From JBBQED01 sp038320345 (GTDB lineage Bacteria > Bacteroidota > Bacteroidia > AKYH767-A > OLB10), in assembly GCA_038320345.1 (NCBI GenBank), contig JBBQED010000002.1, forward strand, positions 248,001-312,000: a stretch of DNA of 64,000 nt, given 5' to 3'. The notes beneath the pieces are model-generated. The model was not told where the DNA came from, did no database searches, and worked only from the letters and a program-made list of their open reading frames with translations. Position 1 is the first letter of the stretch. Every line of letters starts with the position of its first letter. Below are positions 8,970 through 17,917 of the stretch, one piece after another. A program made the position numbers and the translations under genes.

Positions 8970-9866
8970 ATGGAGCAGGCATCCTGTTATAAAGCTTCGC
9001 GATTTGTGCTGAGCATTGCAGGATGCCTGCTCTTATTTTGTAGTGCTTGCAATAAATTTAAAAAAGAAGCAGAAAAACCAGATGGAAAAATTATTGCCCG
9101 AGTATATGATCGATACTTATACTTAAATGATCTGGGAACGATTGTACCGAAAGGAACTTCGCATAACGATAGCATTACCATCATTAAAAATTATATTCAA
9201 AGTTGGATTCAGCAGCAAGTAGTACTCAAGAAAGCGGAAGAAAATCTGGATGAAGATCAGAAGAATGTAGATCGCAAACTAGAAGAGTACAGGAATTCAT
9301 TGATTACTTATATTTACGAAAACGAACTTGTACTACAGAAGTTAGATACCTCAATCACTGATGTTGAAATAGAAAAATATTACAATGACCATAGCAATAA
9401 TTTTCAGCTAAAGGATAATATTTTAAAAGTGATCTATCTGAAAGTGCCCAATAATGCACCTAAGATTGATAAAGTCAGAAACTGGTATAAATCTGATAAT
9501 CCCAAAGACCGCAAATTACTGGAAGAATATGGTTTTCAGTTTGCCAGTGATTATTATTTTAATGAAGATGAATGGCTATTATTTGATGAGTTACTAAAAA
9601 AAGTACCAATTGAAACGTATGATAAAGAGCAATTTCTCAGAAACAACCGATTCATTGAAATACCTGATTCCACCTCTGTATTCTTCATCAATATCAAAGG
9701 TTTTAAAATAAAAGAGAGTTTATCACCGTTAAGTTTTGAGCGGGATAATATCCGCAATCTGATTATCAATACACGTAAACTGGATTTGATTCATGAAATG
9801 GAAAAAGCCACTTACGAAAACGCAGTAAAAGAACATGAAGTTGAAACGTTTCTCCCCCATAAATAA
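8970..9866 (+). CDS. Putative lipoprotein, SurA/PPIase-like N-domain without a recognisable parvulin core
   Basis: 298 residues. The N-terminus has a hydrophobic stretch ending in a lipobox-like 'LLLFCSAC' (Cys at about residue 27), predicting a lipid-anchored periplasmic protein. The body is highly charged and helical ('EENLDEDQKNVDRKLEEYRNS', 'ITDVEIEKYYNDH'), resembling the SurA N-terminal chaperone region, with a 'YYNDHSNNFQLKD' segment typical of the region before a parvulin domain, but no clear 'GDLGW...FGYHII' core. It sits between two genuine PPIases and overlaps the next gene by 32 bases, so a joint role in folding is inferred. The ATG at 8970 is immediately followed by one arm of a 14-bp inverted repeat. 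Confidence 0.75.
   Translation: MEQASCYKASRFVLSIAGCLLLFCSACNKFKKEAEKPDGKIIARVYDRYLYLNDLGTIVPKGTSHNDSITIIKNYIQSWIQQQVVLKKAEENLDEDQKNVDRKLEEYRNSLITYIYENELVLQKLDTSITDVEIEKYYNDHSNNFQLKDNILKVIYLKVPNNAPKIDKVRNWYKSDNPKDRKLLEEYGFQFASDYYFNEDEWLLFDELLKKVPIETYDKEQFLRNNRFIEIPDSTSVFFINIKGFKIKESLSPLSFERDNIRNLIINTRKLDLIHEMEKATYENAVKEHEVETFLPHK
8973..9032 (+). repeat. 14-bp perfect inverted repeat straddling a translation start
   Basis: GAGCAGGCATCCTG (8973-8986) and its exact reverse complement CAGGATGCCTGCTC (9019-9032) are separated by 32 bases. The left arm begins at the first base after the ATG of the lipoprotein gene, so in mRNA codons 2-21 would fold into a GC-rich hairpin. Possible roles are translational control, operon attenuation or RNA processing between the first and second cistrons. 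Confidence 0.8.
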
Positions 9867-11217
9867 AAATGTAGTGTTATTGCTGTTTCTGTTTTTTCTC
9901 GTCCCTCAGGCGGACGCGCAATCAACAGGTGAACCAGAGACCAATGTAGTAGATCAAATTGCTGGGATTGTAGGCAGCAATATTGTTTTGCAATCCGAAA
10001 TCGAAACGCAGTACACTCAGTTTATTCAACAGGGAAATTATTCATTTCCGGATTTAAGATGCAGGATTTTGGATCAGCTATTACTCAATAAATTGTTATT
10101 GAATCAAGCCAACTTAGATAGCTTAACCGTAGGAGATGATCAGGTAAATGGAAAAATAGATAACAACCTCTCCTACTACATTCAGCAAATTGGATCAGTT
10201 GAAAAGCTCGAGCAATTTTATGGAAAATCGATTGCTGAATTAAAGGAAGAATTCAAACCTCTTGTACGTGATCAGTTACTAGCACAACAGATGCAAAGTA
10301 CCATCACCAAAAATATTACGGCTTCTCCATTGGATGTGAAGCAATTTTATGATGAGATCCCTAAGGACAGTTTGCCACTTATGAATGTAGAAGTGGAATA
10401 TGCACAAATCGTACATAATATTCCTATTAGTGCTGAAGAAAAAGCAAAAGCAAAGGAACAACTGAAATCACTCCGAGAGCGCATCATCAACGGAGAAGAT
10501 TTTGGAACATTAGCCTTATTATATTCGGCAGATAAAGAAAGTGCTAAGCAAAATGGAGATATTGGATTTGTAAACCGTGGAGATCTTGTACCGGCCTTTG
10601 AAGCAGTTGCATTCCGATTGAAAAACAAAACCGAGATCTCAGAAATTGTTGAAACACAATTCGGATATCATATCGTTCAATTGATTGAACGCCGAGGTGA
10701 AAAAATAAATGTGCGTCACATTTTAATTAAACCAAATACTACCCCAGAAGATATCACTAAAGCACAACAGTTGATGGATAGTGTAGCCATTGCTATCCGT
10801 GATGGTAAGTTAACCTTTGCCTTAGCGGCTGAAAAATTTTCGGATGATACAGACTCCAAATTAAATGCAGGAGTGGTTGCAAATCCTGCTTCAGGAGCTG
10901 TTCGATTCGAATCAGATCAAGTTGATCCTACGGTGTTATTTCAATTAGATAAAATGAATGAAGGTGAAATATCATCACCATCCCTAATATCCACCAAGGA
11001 TGGAGGCCAAGGCTACCGTATACTCCTACTAAAGAAACGAACAGAGCCGCATAAAATGAATCTCAATGATGACTACCAGAAACTTCAGGAACTAGCTTTA
11101 AATGATAAACAACAAAAAGCTATTGAAGTGTGGCGGAATAAAAAGAAGAAACTAACTTATATCAGAATAGCTGATGCTTATAAGACTTGTGAAGCTTTAA
11201 AAGATTGGAATAATTAA
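9835..11217 (+). CDS. SurA-like periplasmic peptidyl-prolyl isomerase
   Basis: 460 residues. Signal peptide of ~28 residues ending 'PQADAQS', then the SurA N-terminal signature 'VVDQIAGIVGSNIVLQSEIE', a helical chaperone domain, and a parvulin domain from 'VEYAQIVHNIP' through 'NGDIGFVNRGDLVPAFE' to 'FGYHIVQLIERRGE'. A second, more divergent parvulin-like unit starts at 'VRHILIKPN'. By family, a chaperone for outer-membrane proteins in the periplasm. The ATG lies within the end of the lipoprotein gene (32-base overlap), implying co-transcription and probably translational coupling. Sister PPIases precede it and moxR follows after 31 bases. Confidence 0.9.
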   Translation: MKLKRFSPINKNVVLLLFLFFLVPQADAQSTGEPETNVVDQIAGIVGSNIVLQSEIETQYTQFIQQGNYSFPDLRCRILDQLLLNKLLLNQANLDSLTVGDDQVNGKIDNNLSYYIQQIGSVEKLEQFYGKSIAELKEEFKPLVRDQLLAQQMQSTITKNITASPLDVKQFYDEIPKDSLPLMNVEVEYAQIVHNIPISAEEKAKAKEQLKSLRERIINGEDFGTLALLYSADKESAKQNGDIGFVNRGDLVPAFEAVAFRLKNKTEISEIVETQFGYHIVQLIERRGEKINVRHILIKPNTTPEDITKAQQLMDSVAIAIRDGKLTFALAAEKFSDDTDSKLNAGVVANPASGAVRFESDQVDPTVLFQLDKMNEGEISSPSLISTKDGGQGYRILLLKKRTEPHKMNLNDDYQKLQELALNDKQQKAIEVWRNKKKKLTYIRIADAYKTCEALKDWNN

Positions 11218-11248
11218 TTTAACAACGATTAAGTAAATCATACTTTAT

Positions 11249-12220
11249 ATGACACCTCAATATTCTTCAGATGTAGAAGCAGTAGATGCCCTTCGCGAAT
11301 CCTATCAAGCACTGCGTTCCGAAATTGGAAAAGTAATTATTGGACAGGATCAGGTGGTTAAGGATTCACTGATTTCAATTTTCAGTAATGGACACTGTTT
11401 GTTAGTAGGTGTACCGGGATTAGCGAAAACATTGCTTGTAAATACTATTGCAAGGGTTCTTGGCCTCAGTTATAACAGAATTCAGTTTACGCCGGATTTA
11501 ATGCCGAGTGATATTATCGGGACAGAAATTCTTGATGAGAGTCGCCATTTTAAATTTGTGAAAGGCCCTCTTTTCGCAAACATTATTCTTGCGGATGAGA
11601 TCAACCGTACTCCTCCTAAAACACAGTCGGCATTGCTGGAAGCGATGCAAGAACGTGCGGTAACTGCAGCCGGAAATCGCTATGAATTACCAAGTCCTTT
11701 CTTTGTATTAGCGACACAAAACCCTATTGAGCAAGAAGGTACTTATCCATTGCCAGAAGCACAGTTAGATCGATTTATGTTCAATGTAACATTGGATTAC
11801 CCTAGCTTTGAAGAAGAGTTATTGGTAGTTAAAAATACTACTGGAAATTTTAACCCTGAACTAAAGACGATACTGACAGGAGAACAAATTTTGTTCTTTC
11901 AACAGTTGATTAGAAAAATTCCAGTACCCGATAATGTTTTGAATTATGCAGTAAGCATCGCATCCAAAACAAGACCTAATACCGCAGGAGCAGCTCCAAT
12001 TGCGAATGAATATTTAAGTTGGGGTGCTGGTCCTCGTGCTTCTCAATTCTTGGTTGTAGGAGCTAAATGTAATGCCGTTTTGAATGGTAAATATTCACCA
12101 GATATCGAAGATGTAAGAGCTATTGCACCTGCTATTCTTCGTCACCGTATTGTGAAAAATTTCAAAGCGGAAGCTGAAGGCATCAGTGTTGAAACTATCA
12201 TTGAATCCCTTTTAAAGTAA
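11249..12220 (+). CDS. MoxR-family AAA+ ATPase
   Basis: 323 residues, normal for the family. Walker A-type 'GVPGLAKTLLVNT', Walker B 'ILADEINRTPPKTQSALLEAMQE', sensor-1 region 'FFVLATQNPIEQEGTYPLPEAQ' (first part), and 'LDRFMFNV'. MoxR proteins are cytoplasmic chaperone-like ATPases, often paired with VWA-domain proteins; here no VWA or DUF58 gene follows, and it is the last gene of the PPIase operon. A link to envelope stress or protein quality control is inferred from that context. A terminator-like hairpin follows directly. Confidence 0.93.
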   Translation: MTPQYSSDVEAVDALRESYQALRSEIGKVIIGQDQVVKDSLISIFSNGHCLLVGVPGLAKTLLVNTIARVLGLSYNRIQFTPDLMPSDIIGTEILDESRHFKFVKGPLFANIILADEINRTPPKTQSALLEAMQERAVTAAGNRYELPSPFFVLATQNPIEQEGTYPLPEAQLDRFMFNVTLDYPSFEEELLVVKNTTGNFNPELKTILTGEQILFFQQLIRKIPVPDNVLNYAVSIASKTRPNTAGAAPIANEYLSWGAGPRASQFLVVGAKCNAVLNGKYSPDIEDVRAIAPAILRHRIVKNFKAEAEGISVETIIESLLK

Positions 12221-12232
12221 TATTTTGAGTTG

Positions 12233-12282
12233 ATGTCAATATCGTCTATAGTGTACATTGGGTGATATTGACATTTCTTTTT
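12233..12282 (+). terminator. Terminator of the PPIase-moxR operon
   Basis: An 11-bp perfect inverted repeat ATGTCAATATC (12233-12243) / GATATTGACAT (12264-12274) with a 20-base loop, followed by TTCTTTTTT. It starts 13 bases after the moxR stop. Confidence 0.7.
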
Positions 12283-12840
12283 TCAGCACAGTACCCTTGC
12301 TCTTACTGATCATCTTGATTTCAAAAATGAAAATAAACCTTTCATTTTTAAATTTAGACAGCATTTTTCTTTCTTCCAGCCGATAGCAATTTTCAGATTA
12401 TTTTTAAAAACTTTTTAATACGATTATTCTCTTTTTTTCAGAGATAAATCGTGTATTTCCAAAACAAGTATTTATGCTTTTAAAAGTTAACTAGTTTAAT
12501 GACACTTAAACTGTAAAAAGCAATCTGCAGGTATACCTTACATGCTTAGCAACCCGATAAAATTCTTTCAGTATAAAGCATGTGAGAATTAATTTCTGTG
12601 CAATGAATACTCAGCCCAAAAGTGGCAACTTACCATGAACACAGAATCGCTTATTGATCTCAAAAATGGATCGGTGATGATTACAGGAAAACTATGATAA
12701 CCGCATGTACTGCAAATAAGTCAAGACTCAGCTGTTATTTTATAACGCCAAGAACTACTACCCTATTTGGAAGTGATGCACCTAGAACAAAATGTAATGC
12801 AATTAAAGTTCATCACTGATCCATTAACTCTAACCTTATT
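12283..12840. other. Non-coding stretch, probably decayed DNA upstream of the T9SS pseudogene
   Basis: No ORF, RNA or strong hairpin is supported here. Because the adjoining sequence (12841-13384) is a broken T9SS cargo gene, this stretch is likely to hold its unrecognisable 5' part; a short phrase around 12641-12690 ('SLIDLKNGSVMITG') reads like a repeat-rich extracellular protein but is followed at once by stop codons. Confidence 0.4.
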
Positions 12841-13384
12841 TGTTTTACTGCTGTGATGAAAAATGATTAGGTGGAATTTAGATGGTCAACTAACTACGAA
12901 TAGTATGATGACTATTTCACACTTGAAAAAGCAAGGATGAAAAATTTCCGAATCAGTTGGAAGTGTAAAAGGATCCGGCATTAGCAATTAAACAAACAAT
13001 TACTCATACAACGATTATCAATTACTCAAAGGAATGACCTACCACAGATTAAAACAAACTGATTTCGATGGTAACAGTATTAGCTTCAATCCTGTTAGCA
13101 TTAACACTGAACATGAAGTCAACAACTTCCTCTTGTTTGGTATTCAACCGAACCCATTCTCGCATTCTTTCCGGATTTCGTTTTATAATCCTGAAGAAGC
13201 TAATCTAACGCTCGAAATATGTTCTTCAACTGGTGTATGCATGCATCGACAAGATATTAATGCAGGAGCAGGAAAAGTTGAATATACAATTGATCATCTA
13301 CAAAAACTGGCATGCGGATTTTACATTCTGAAAATACTTAATAAAAATAGTGTTCTAGAAACTAAGAAAGTAGTAAAATACTAA
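12841..13384 (+). pseudogene. Decayed T9SS type A cargo protein (3' remnant)
   Basis: The 3' part, 13034-13384, reads as a typical T9SS type A ending: 'TYHRLKQTDFDGN', then 'IQPNPFSHSFRISFYN', 'CGFYILKI' and final 'TKKVVKY'. Upstream, the usual preceding module of such proteins is visible but broken. In frame 1, 'VEFRWSTNYE' and 'YDDYFTLEK' are interrupted by TAG at 12868 and TAG at 12901. A frameshift near 12953-12959 moves to frame 2, giving 'GSVKGSGISN', then TAA at 12989, then 'TNNYSYNDYQLLKG'. Three in-frame stops and one frameshift exclude an intact gene. An ATG at 13034 could in principle start a 116-residue protein, but that would lack a signal peptide and be useless as a T9SS cargo. 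Confidence 0.82.
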
Positions 13385-13498
13385 ATCTACATTTCTAAAT
13401 TAATTTGAATTTAGTGCAAGGGCTTATAACTGACTATCAGAGGTTTAGTTAGTAGTAAGTAACGCTCTAAAAAACAACTTCAGGGATTAAAATCAAGA

Positions 13499-13532
13499 TT
13501 GGTGAATTATTAGAATGTTCGTACTATTTTTG
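13499..13532 (+). promoter_or_regulatory. Promoter of trxB
   Basis: TTG at 13499-13501, 23 bases, then TATTTTTG at 13525-13532 (TAnnTTTG). The predicted transcript would start near 13537, leaving a ~32-base leader before the ATG at 13569. Confidence 0.65.
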
Positions 13533-13568
13533 CAGCGCAGAACTTGAGAAAAAGTAGCTGCCAATGCT

Positions 13569-14516
13569 ATGAACCATACTACAGAAAGAGTAAAATTATT
13601 AATCATCGGATCAGGACCTGCAGGATATACGGCAGCAATTTATGCAGCACGTGCCGATCTAAAACCAGTTTTGTATCAAGGATTACAACCAGGTGGTCAG
13701 TTGACGATTACTACCGAGGTAGAAAATTACCCCGGATATGCAGATGGAATTCAGGGACCTGAAATGATGGTTGATTTTGAAAAGCAAGCAAAACGTTTCG
13801 GAACAGATATTCGGTTTGGCTATGCGAGTGCTGTTGATTTCAGCGGTGCGATAAAAAAAGTGACCATCGATGAAAAGCATATTATAGAAGCTGAAACAGT
13901 AATTATTTCAACAGGTGCGAGTGCGAAATGGCTTGGCTTAGAATCAGAAAGTAGATTGAATGGTTATGGTGTGAGTGCCTGTGCAGTATGTGATGGCTTT
14001 TTCTTTAAAAATCAGGAAGTTGCCATTGTAGGTGCAGGTGATACCGCTGCTGAAGAAGCTGCTTATCTAGCGAAACTTTGTAAAAAAGTTTACATGTTGG
14101 TGAGACGTGATGAGATGCGCGCGAGTAAAGCCATGCAACATAGAGTTCAAAATACTGCTAATATCGAAATATTATATAATCAAGAAACGTTAGAAATTCT
14201 TGGTGATAAAACGGTAACTGGTGTTAAAATTAAAAATGCAAAAACGCAAGAAGAACGTGTGCTTGATGTCACTGGATTTTTTGTTGCAATTGGACATGAA
14301 CCCAACACTCAGATCTTCAAAGGACAATTAGACTTAGACGAAAACGGATACATCCTCACTAAACCGGGTAGCACCTACACTTCAGTTCCCGGAGTATTTG
14401 CAGCAGGTGATGTTCAAGATCATATCTATCGCCAAGCAGTTACTGCAGCAGGATCAGGATGTATGGCAGCGCTCGATGCAGAACGTTGGATCTCTCATAA
14501 TTTGTCAATGAGTTAA
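13569..14516 (+). CDS. trxB: Thioredoxin-disulfide reductase
   Basis: NADPH:thioredoxin reductase, a cytoplasmic FAD flavoprotein that keeps thioredoxin reduced. Visible features: FAD-binding 'IIGSGPAGYTAAIYAAR' near the N-terminus, 'PGGQLTITTEVENYPG', redox-active 'CAVCDG' (Cys at about 138 and 141), the NADPH-binding 'IVGAGDTAAEEA' followed by 'RRDEMRASK', and the C-terminal FAD motif 'GVFAAGDVQDHIYRQA'. The length of 315 residues is standard. It has its own promoter and no co-directional partner. Confidence 0.96.
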   Translation: MNHTTERVKLLIIGSGPAGYTAAIYAARADLKPVLYQGLQPGGQLTITTEVENYPGYADGIQGPEMMVDFEKQAKRFGTDIRFGYASAVDFSGAIKKVTIDEKHIIEAETVIISTGASAKWLGLESESRLNGYGVSACAVCDGFFFKNQEVAIVGAGDTAAEEAAYLAKLCKKVYMLVRRDEMRASKAMQHRVQNTANIEILYNQETLEILGDKTVTGVKIKNAKTQEERVLDVTGFFVAIGHEPNTQIFKGQLDLDENGYILTKPGSTYTSVPGVFAAGDVQDHIYRQAVTAAGSGCMAALDAERWISHNLSMS

Positions 14517-14571
14517 TCACAATCCCAGAACTTTTCATTCTCAATTACGCTGGTAACAAAACGCTCACAAA

Positions 14572-15339
14572 TTAAATATAGTTCATCATTTTATACATCA
14601 ACATTCCGACCCATTCATGGATAATGAAATCCCACATGACGAAATTTTCGGCATCGGGTTGGATGATTTTATCGAGGGTATAAAAACCAGAACCGGAACG
14701 GATATCCACAGAAAATGGATCCATCTTAAATCCAGCCTTTTCAAAGCATGCCATCGATCGACGCATATGACTTCCGCTAGTAATTAATAGAAAACGTGAA
14801 CCATATTTACCTTTATTTAATATAACAGCCGACATTACTGCATTCTCATAAGTATTGCGAGAATTATTTTCAAGAATAATATCTTCAGGACGAACTCCAC
14901 TTTTTAACAACACTTCTGCGATCAAACCAGATTCTTTCCACTCTTGAAAATTTACAAAACCCGATCCTCCGGTGAGTAAAATTTTATGAATATAACCATC
15001 ATGATATAACTGCAATGCTTGCAAGAGACGATCGACACTATTACTGTACACTACTCTATTCGATTCCCAATCAAAATAACGCATGCTACCACCCATCACC
15101 ACACCAACATCATAAGGTGTTGTAATCGTTTTTGCGTTAATGGCTGGAATCTCCCATCTTTTTAAAACTTGAGAAATTAGGAATGGGTTTGAGAAAATTA
15201 AGACCAAGATCAAACTTAAGCGAAGTAGTTTTTTCTTCAACTTAGGTTGCTTTAAAAATAAACCTAGCCCCAAACAAAGCAAGACCCAGAATAAGGGTGT
15301 AACGAAGAAATCCAGAATTTTTGACAACACAAAAAACAT
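14572..15339 (-). CDS. YdcF/ElyC-family (DUF218) membrane protein
   Basis: 255 residues. Two hydrophobic segments at the N-terminus ('FFVTPLFWVLLCLGLGLFL' and 'LLRLSLILVLIFSNPFLI') precede a DUF218 domain with 'DVGVVMGGSM', 'RLLQALQLY..G', 'ILLTGGSG' and 'ENNSRNTYENA'. In Enterobacteria the related ElyC and SanA act in envelope polysaccharide or peptidoglycan integrity; the biochemical activity is uncertain. The gene lies convergent to trxB and divergent from the ParA gene, with no partner on its strand. Confidence 0.85.
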   Translation of the reverse strand: MFFVLSKILDFFVTPLFWVLLCLGLGLFLKQPKLKKKLLRLSLILVLIFSNPFLISQVLKRWEIPAINAKTITTPYDVGVVMGGSMRYFDWESNRVVYSNSVDRLLQALQLYHDGYIHKILLTGGSGFVNFQEWKESGLIAEVLLKSGVRPEDIILENNSRNTYENAVMSAVILNKGKYGSRFLLITSGSHMRRSMACFEKAGFKMDPFSVDIRSGSGFYTLDKIIQPDAENFVMWDFIIHEWVGMLMYKMMNYI

Positions 15340-15459
15340 AATACGTCAGGTTTAAAGGATCACGAAACTACAAATTCGGACGTTGGGAACAGCATAAAGT
15401 AAGAATGAGAGTAAATATATTGATATTCAATTCCTTAACAATTATTATACTGCTCTAAA

Positions 15460-15491
15460 TTTGTCCGGTATTATTAGGTTGATTACATTTG
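15460..15491 (+). promoter_or_regulatory. Promoter of the parA-like gene
   Basis: TTTG at 15460-15463, a 20-base spacer, then TACATTTG at 15484-15491. This is the best full match to the Bacteroidota consensus in the window. The start point would be near 15496, so the ATG at 15521 has a ~25-base leader. Confidence 0.7.
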
Positions 15492-15520
15492 ATACACAAT
15501 AGATAACTAATCAATTGATT

Positions 15521-16270
15521 ATGAAGATCCTTGCTATTTATAACCTTAAAGGAGGAGTTGGAAAAACTGCCACTTCCGTAAATCTGGCCTATTTGGCATC
15601 TGCAGCCGGAATCAACACTTTATTAATTGATTTGGATCCACAAGCGGCGGCTAGTTTTTATTTTGGTGTTGAATCCACAGCAAGTGAAAAGGAAATTAAA
15701 GCATTGGTTAAAGGAGACATGGATATTGAAAGAGCAATCATCGCTTCTGATTATCCCAATCTTGACATCCTTCCATCGGGTTCAGATTTCAGGAAAATCG
15801 AACTTTTTCTGAATGACATGAAGCATGCAAGTCGTTGGTTGGAAGATTTTGTAAAGCCTGTCAATAAAAATTACGACTTAATCATAATTGACTGTGCACC
15901 TAACATTACACTCGTTACAGAAAATATTTTCCGCAATGCAGATCACATCTTAGTACCAGTTGTTCCTACCGTACTTTCTGTACGTACTTACGAACAAATG
16001 CTGGCCTTCTTCAAACTTAACCGACTGAATAAAGACAAGTTAATGCCTTTCTTCAGCATGTTTGAAAAGAGAAAGAGCCTACATATTGATACTGTAAAAG
16101 ACTTTTCGCGCAAGTACAAAGAAACCATCAGTGTGCTGATTCCATATTCATCAGAAGTAGAGAAAATGGGGTTATACCGAGCACCTATCGTATTCAAGCG
16201 CCCTTCTGAAGAAGCATCGAAGGCTTTTGGGAAACTCTGGAGAGCGACTTTAAAAAGGATGAGTCAATAA
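15521..16270 (+). CDS. ParA-family ATPase (orphan)
   Basis: 249 residues from the ATG at 15521; the TTG six bases upstream is a less likely start. Deviant Walker A 'YNLKGGVGKTATSVNLAYL', 'LLIDLDPQAAAS' and 'LIIIDCAPN' identify a Soj/ParA-type P-loop ATPase that dimerises on ATP and binds DNA non-specifically. No parB gene or parS-like site adjoins it (neighbours are a DUF218 gene and mnmE), so it may position a protein complex or be part of a dispersed system rather than partition this locus. Confidence 0.88.
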   Translation: MKILAIYNLKGGVGKTATSVNLAYLASAAGINTLLIDLDPQAAASFYFGVESTASEKEIKALVKGDMDIERAIIASDYPNLDILPSGSDFRKIELFLNDMKHASRWLEDFVKPVNKNYDLIIIDCAPNITLVTENIFRNADHILVPVVPTVLSVRTYEQMLAFFKLNRLNKDKLMPFFSMFEKRKSLHIDTVKDFSRKYKETISVLIPYSSEVEKMGLYRAPIVFKRPSEEASKAFGKLWRATLKRMSQ

Positions 16271-16312
16271 TTTCCAAATCACTACTGAACTTATTTTAAG
16301 TTAACATTCACT

Positions 16313-16320
16313 TACCTTTG
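16313..16320 (+). promoter_or_regulatory. -7 promoter element abutting the mnmE start codon
   Basis: TACCTTTG is an exact TAnnTTTG match ending five bases before the ATG at 16325. With the usual ~5-base distance the first transcribed base would be the A of the ATG, implying a leaderless mRNA. No clear -33 TTG is present. Confidence 0.55.
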
Positions 16321-16324
16321 CAGC

Positions 16325-17728
16325 ATGCAAATTCCTTCTGCTGCAGATACTATTTGTGCCTTAGCAACACCTTCCGGAGCTGGAGCTCTTGCTGTAATTC
16401 GGCTTTCTGGTAAAAATGCATTTGCGATAGGCAGTGCTCTTTTTAGAACGAAAAAAGGAAAGCAGAAAAACTTCGAATCTGTAAAACCTTATACACTTCA
16501 TTTCGGAAATCTGATGGAAGAATCAGAAATCATTGATGAAGTATTAGTCAGTGTTTTTAAGGGACCTCACTCCTACACTGGTGAAGACACGCTTGAATTT
16601 TCTTGTCACGGTTCCACATTTATTCAACAACGAGTCTTGCAACAATTACAGCGGGAAGGAGCTCGAATGGCTGAACCAGGAGAGTATACCTTGCGTGCTT
16701 TCCTGAATGGGAAACTCGACTTATCACAAGCAGAAGCTGTGGCGGATTTGATTGCCGCAGAACATGCGAGTGCTCATCGCAGCGCGCTTCAACAACTTCG
16801 CGGAGGTTATAGCACTACTATACGTCATCTGCGTCAGCAACTCATCGACTTTGCTTCTTTATTGGAACTAGAGTTAGATTTTGCAGAAGAAGATGTTGAA
16901 TTTGCCAATCGTGATCATCTGAAAATATTAGTTCAAACACTACTCAAAGAAGTGCGTCATTTACGCCAGAGTTTTGCAACTGGTAATGCTTTGAAGCAAG
17001 GAATACCGGTGGTAATTGCAGGAAAACCTAATGTTGGAAAAAGCACACTGCTGAATGCATTGCTCAATGAAGAGAAAGCTATTGTGAGTGAAATTGCAGG
17101 AACTACTAGAGATGTAATTGAAGACCATATGATAATTGAAGGTCTAAGATTCCGATTTATGGATACCGCAGGAATTCGAATTACGGAAGATGTCATTGAA
17201 AAAATTGGTGTTGAAAGAACATTTTCCAATGCTGGAAAAGCATCAATTGTTGTTTACATGATCGATCCTGAGAAGAGTGATGAAGTATCAGTAAGAGCAG
17301 AGTTAATAGAATTAAAAAACAAAACTGGTAATGACGACTATGCGGTAATCACCGTAATTAATAAAGTAGATCAACATCCTGCGATTGAAGAAAGTTCGAT
17401 TTATCATGAGTTCCCTTCCCCTATTTTTATTTCTGCTAAGCAGCAGATTCATCTGGATGAATTAAAAACGCTTTTACTCCATACTGCGAAACAACAATTC
17501 CGCAGCGGTGATACGGAGATTGTCACCAATGCACGACATGCGGAAGCGCTCTCTAATGCAGAAGAAGCACTAACCAAAGTCATCGAAGGAATGAACCATC
17601 AACTATCCACCGACCTACTTGCACTCGAATTAAAATCCGCATTAATTCACCTCGGTGAAATCACCGGAGAAATATATAGTGATGATTTGTTGGGAAATAT
17701 ATTTAGTAAGTTTTGTATCGGAAAGTAA
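16325..17728 (+). CDS. mnmE: tRNA uridine-34 5-carboxymethylaminomethyl synthesis GTPase
   Basis: With MnmG it builds the cmnm5U modification at the wobble base of certain tRNAs. The N-terminal formyl-THF-binding domain starts 'DTICALATPSGAGALAVIRLSG' (shown here in part), which must be near the true N-terminus, supporting the ATG at 16325. The embedded G domain has G1 'GKPNVGKST' (about residue 233), 'GTTRDV', 'DTAGIR' and 'NKVD'. The C-terminus 'FCIGK' is the family's catalytic-cysteine ending. Length 467 is normal. No mnmG is visible in the window. Confidence 0.97.
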   Translation: MQIPSAADTICALATPSGAGALAVIRLSGKNAFAIGSALFRTKKGKQKNFESVKPYTLHFGNLMEESEIIDEVLVSVFKGPHSYTGEDTLEFSCHGSTFIQQRVLQQLQREGARMAEPGEYTLRAFLNGKLDLSQAEAVADLIAAEHASAHRSALQQLRGGYSTTIRHLRQQLIDFASLLELELDFAEEDVEFANRDHLKILVQTLLKEVRHLRQSFATGNALKQGIPVVIAGKPNVGKSTLLNALLNEEKAIVSEIAGTTRDVIEDHMIIEGLRFRFMDTAGIRITEDVIEKIGVERTFSNAGKASIVVYMIDPEKSDEVSVRAELIELKNKTGNDDYAVITVINKVDQHPAIEESSIYHEFPSPIFISAKQQIHLDELKTLLLHTAKQQFRSGDTEIVTNARHAEALSNAEEALTKVIEGMNHQLSTDLLALELKSALIHLGEITGEIYSDDLLGNIFSKFCIGK

Positions 17729-17917
17729 TACTTTCAATTACAGAATTAATGAATAAAATAAGCTCAATAAATTTCTAACTCTTTTCTAGAAAAAGGTCCA
17801 TTCAGGGAGGAAATATTCAGTTGTCAGGCGTAATTTTAGTTATCAGACTTTATCAATATTGAGGCTCATCCAACAATCCTCGACCAAACATCTTTTCGAA
17901 GTATTAATTCACCCTAC

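Noticed and set aside
13034..13384. A free-standing 116-residue protein
   Set aside because: It has only a T9SS tail and no signal peptide, and its upstream homology continues through stops and a frameshift, so it is the end of a pseudogene.
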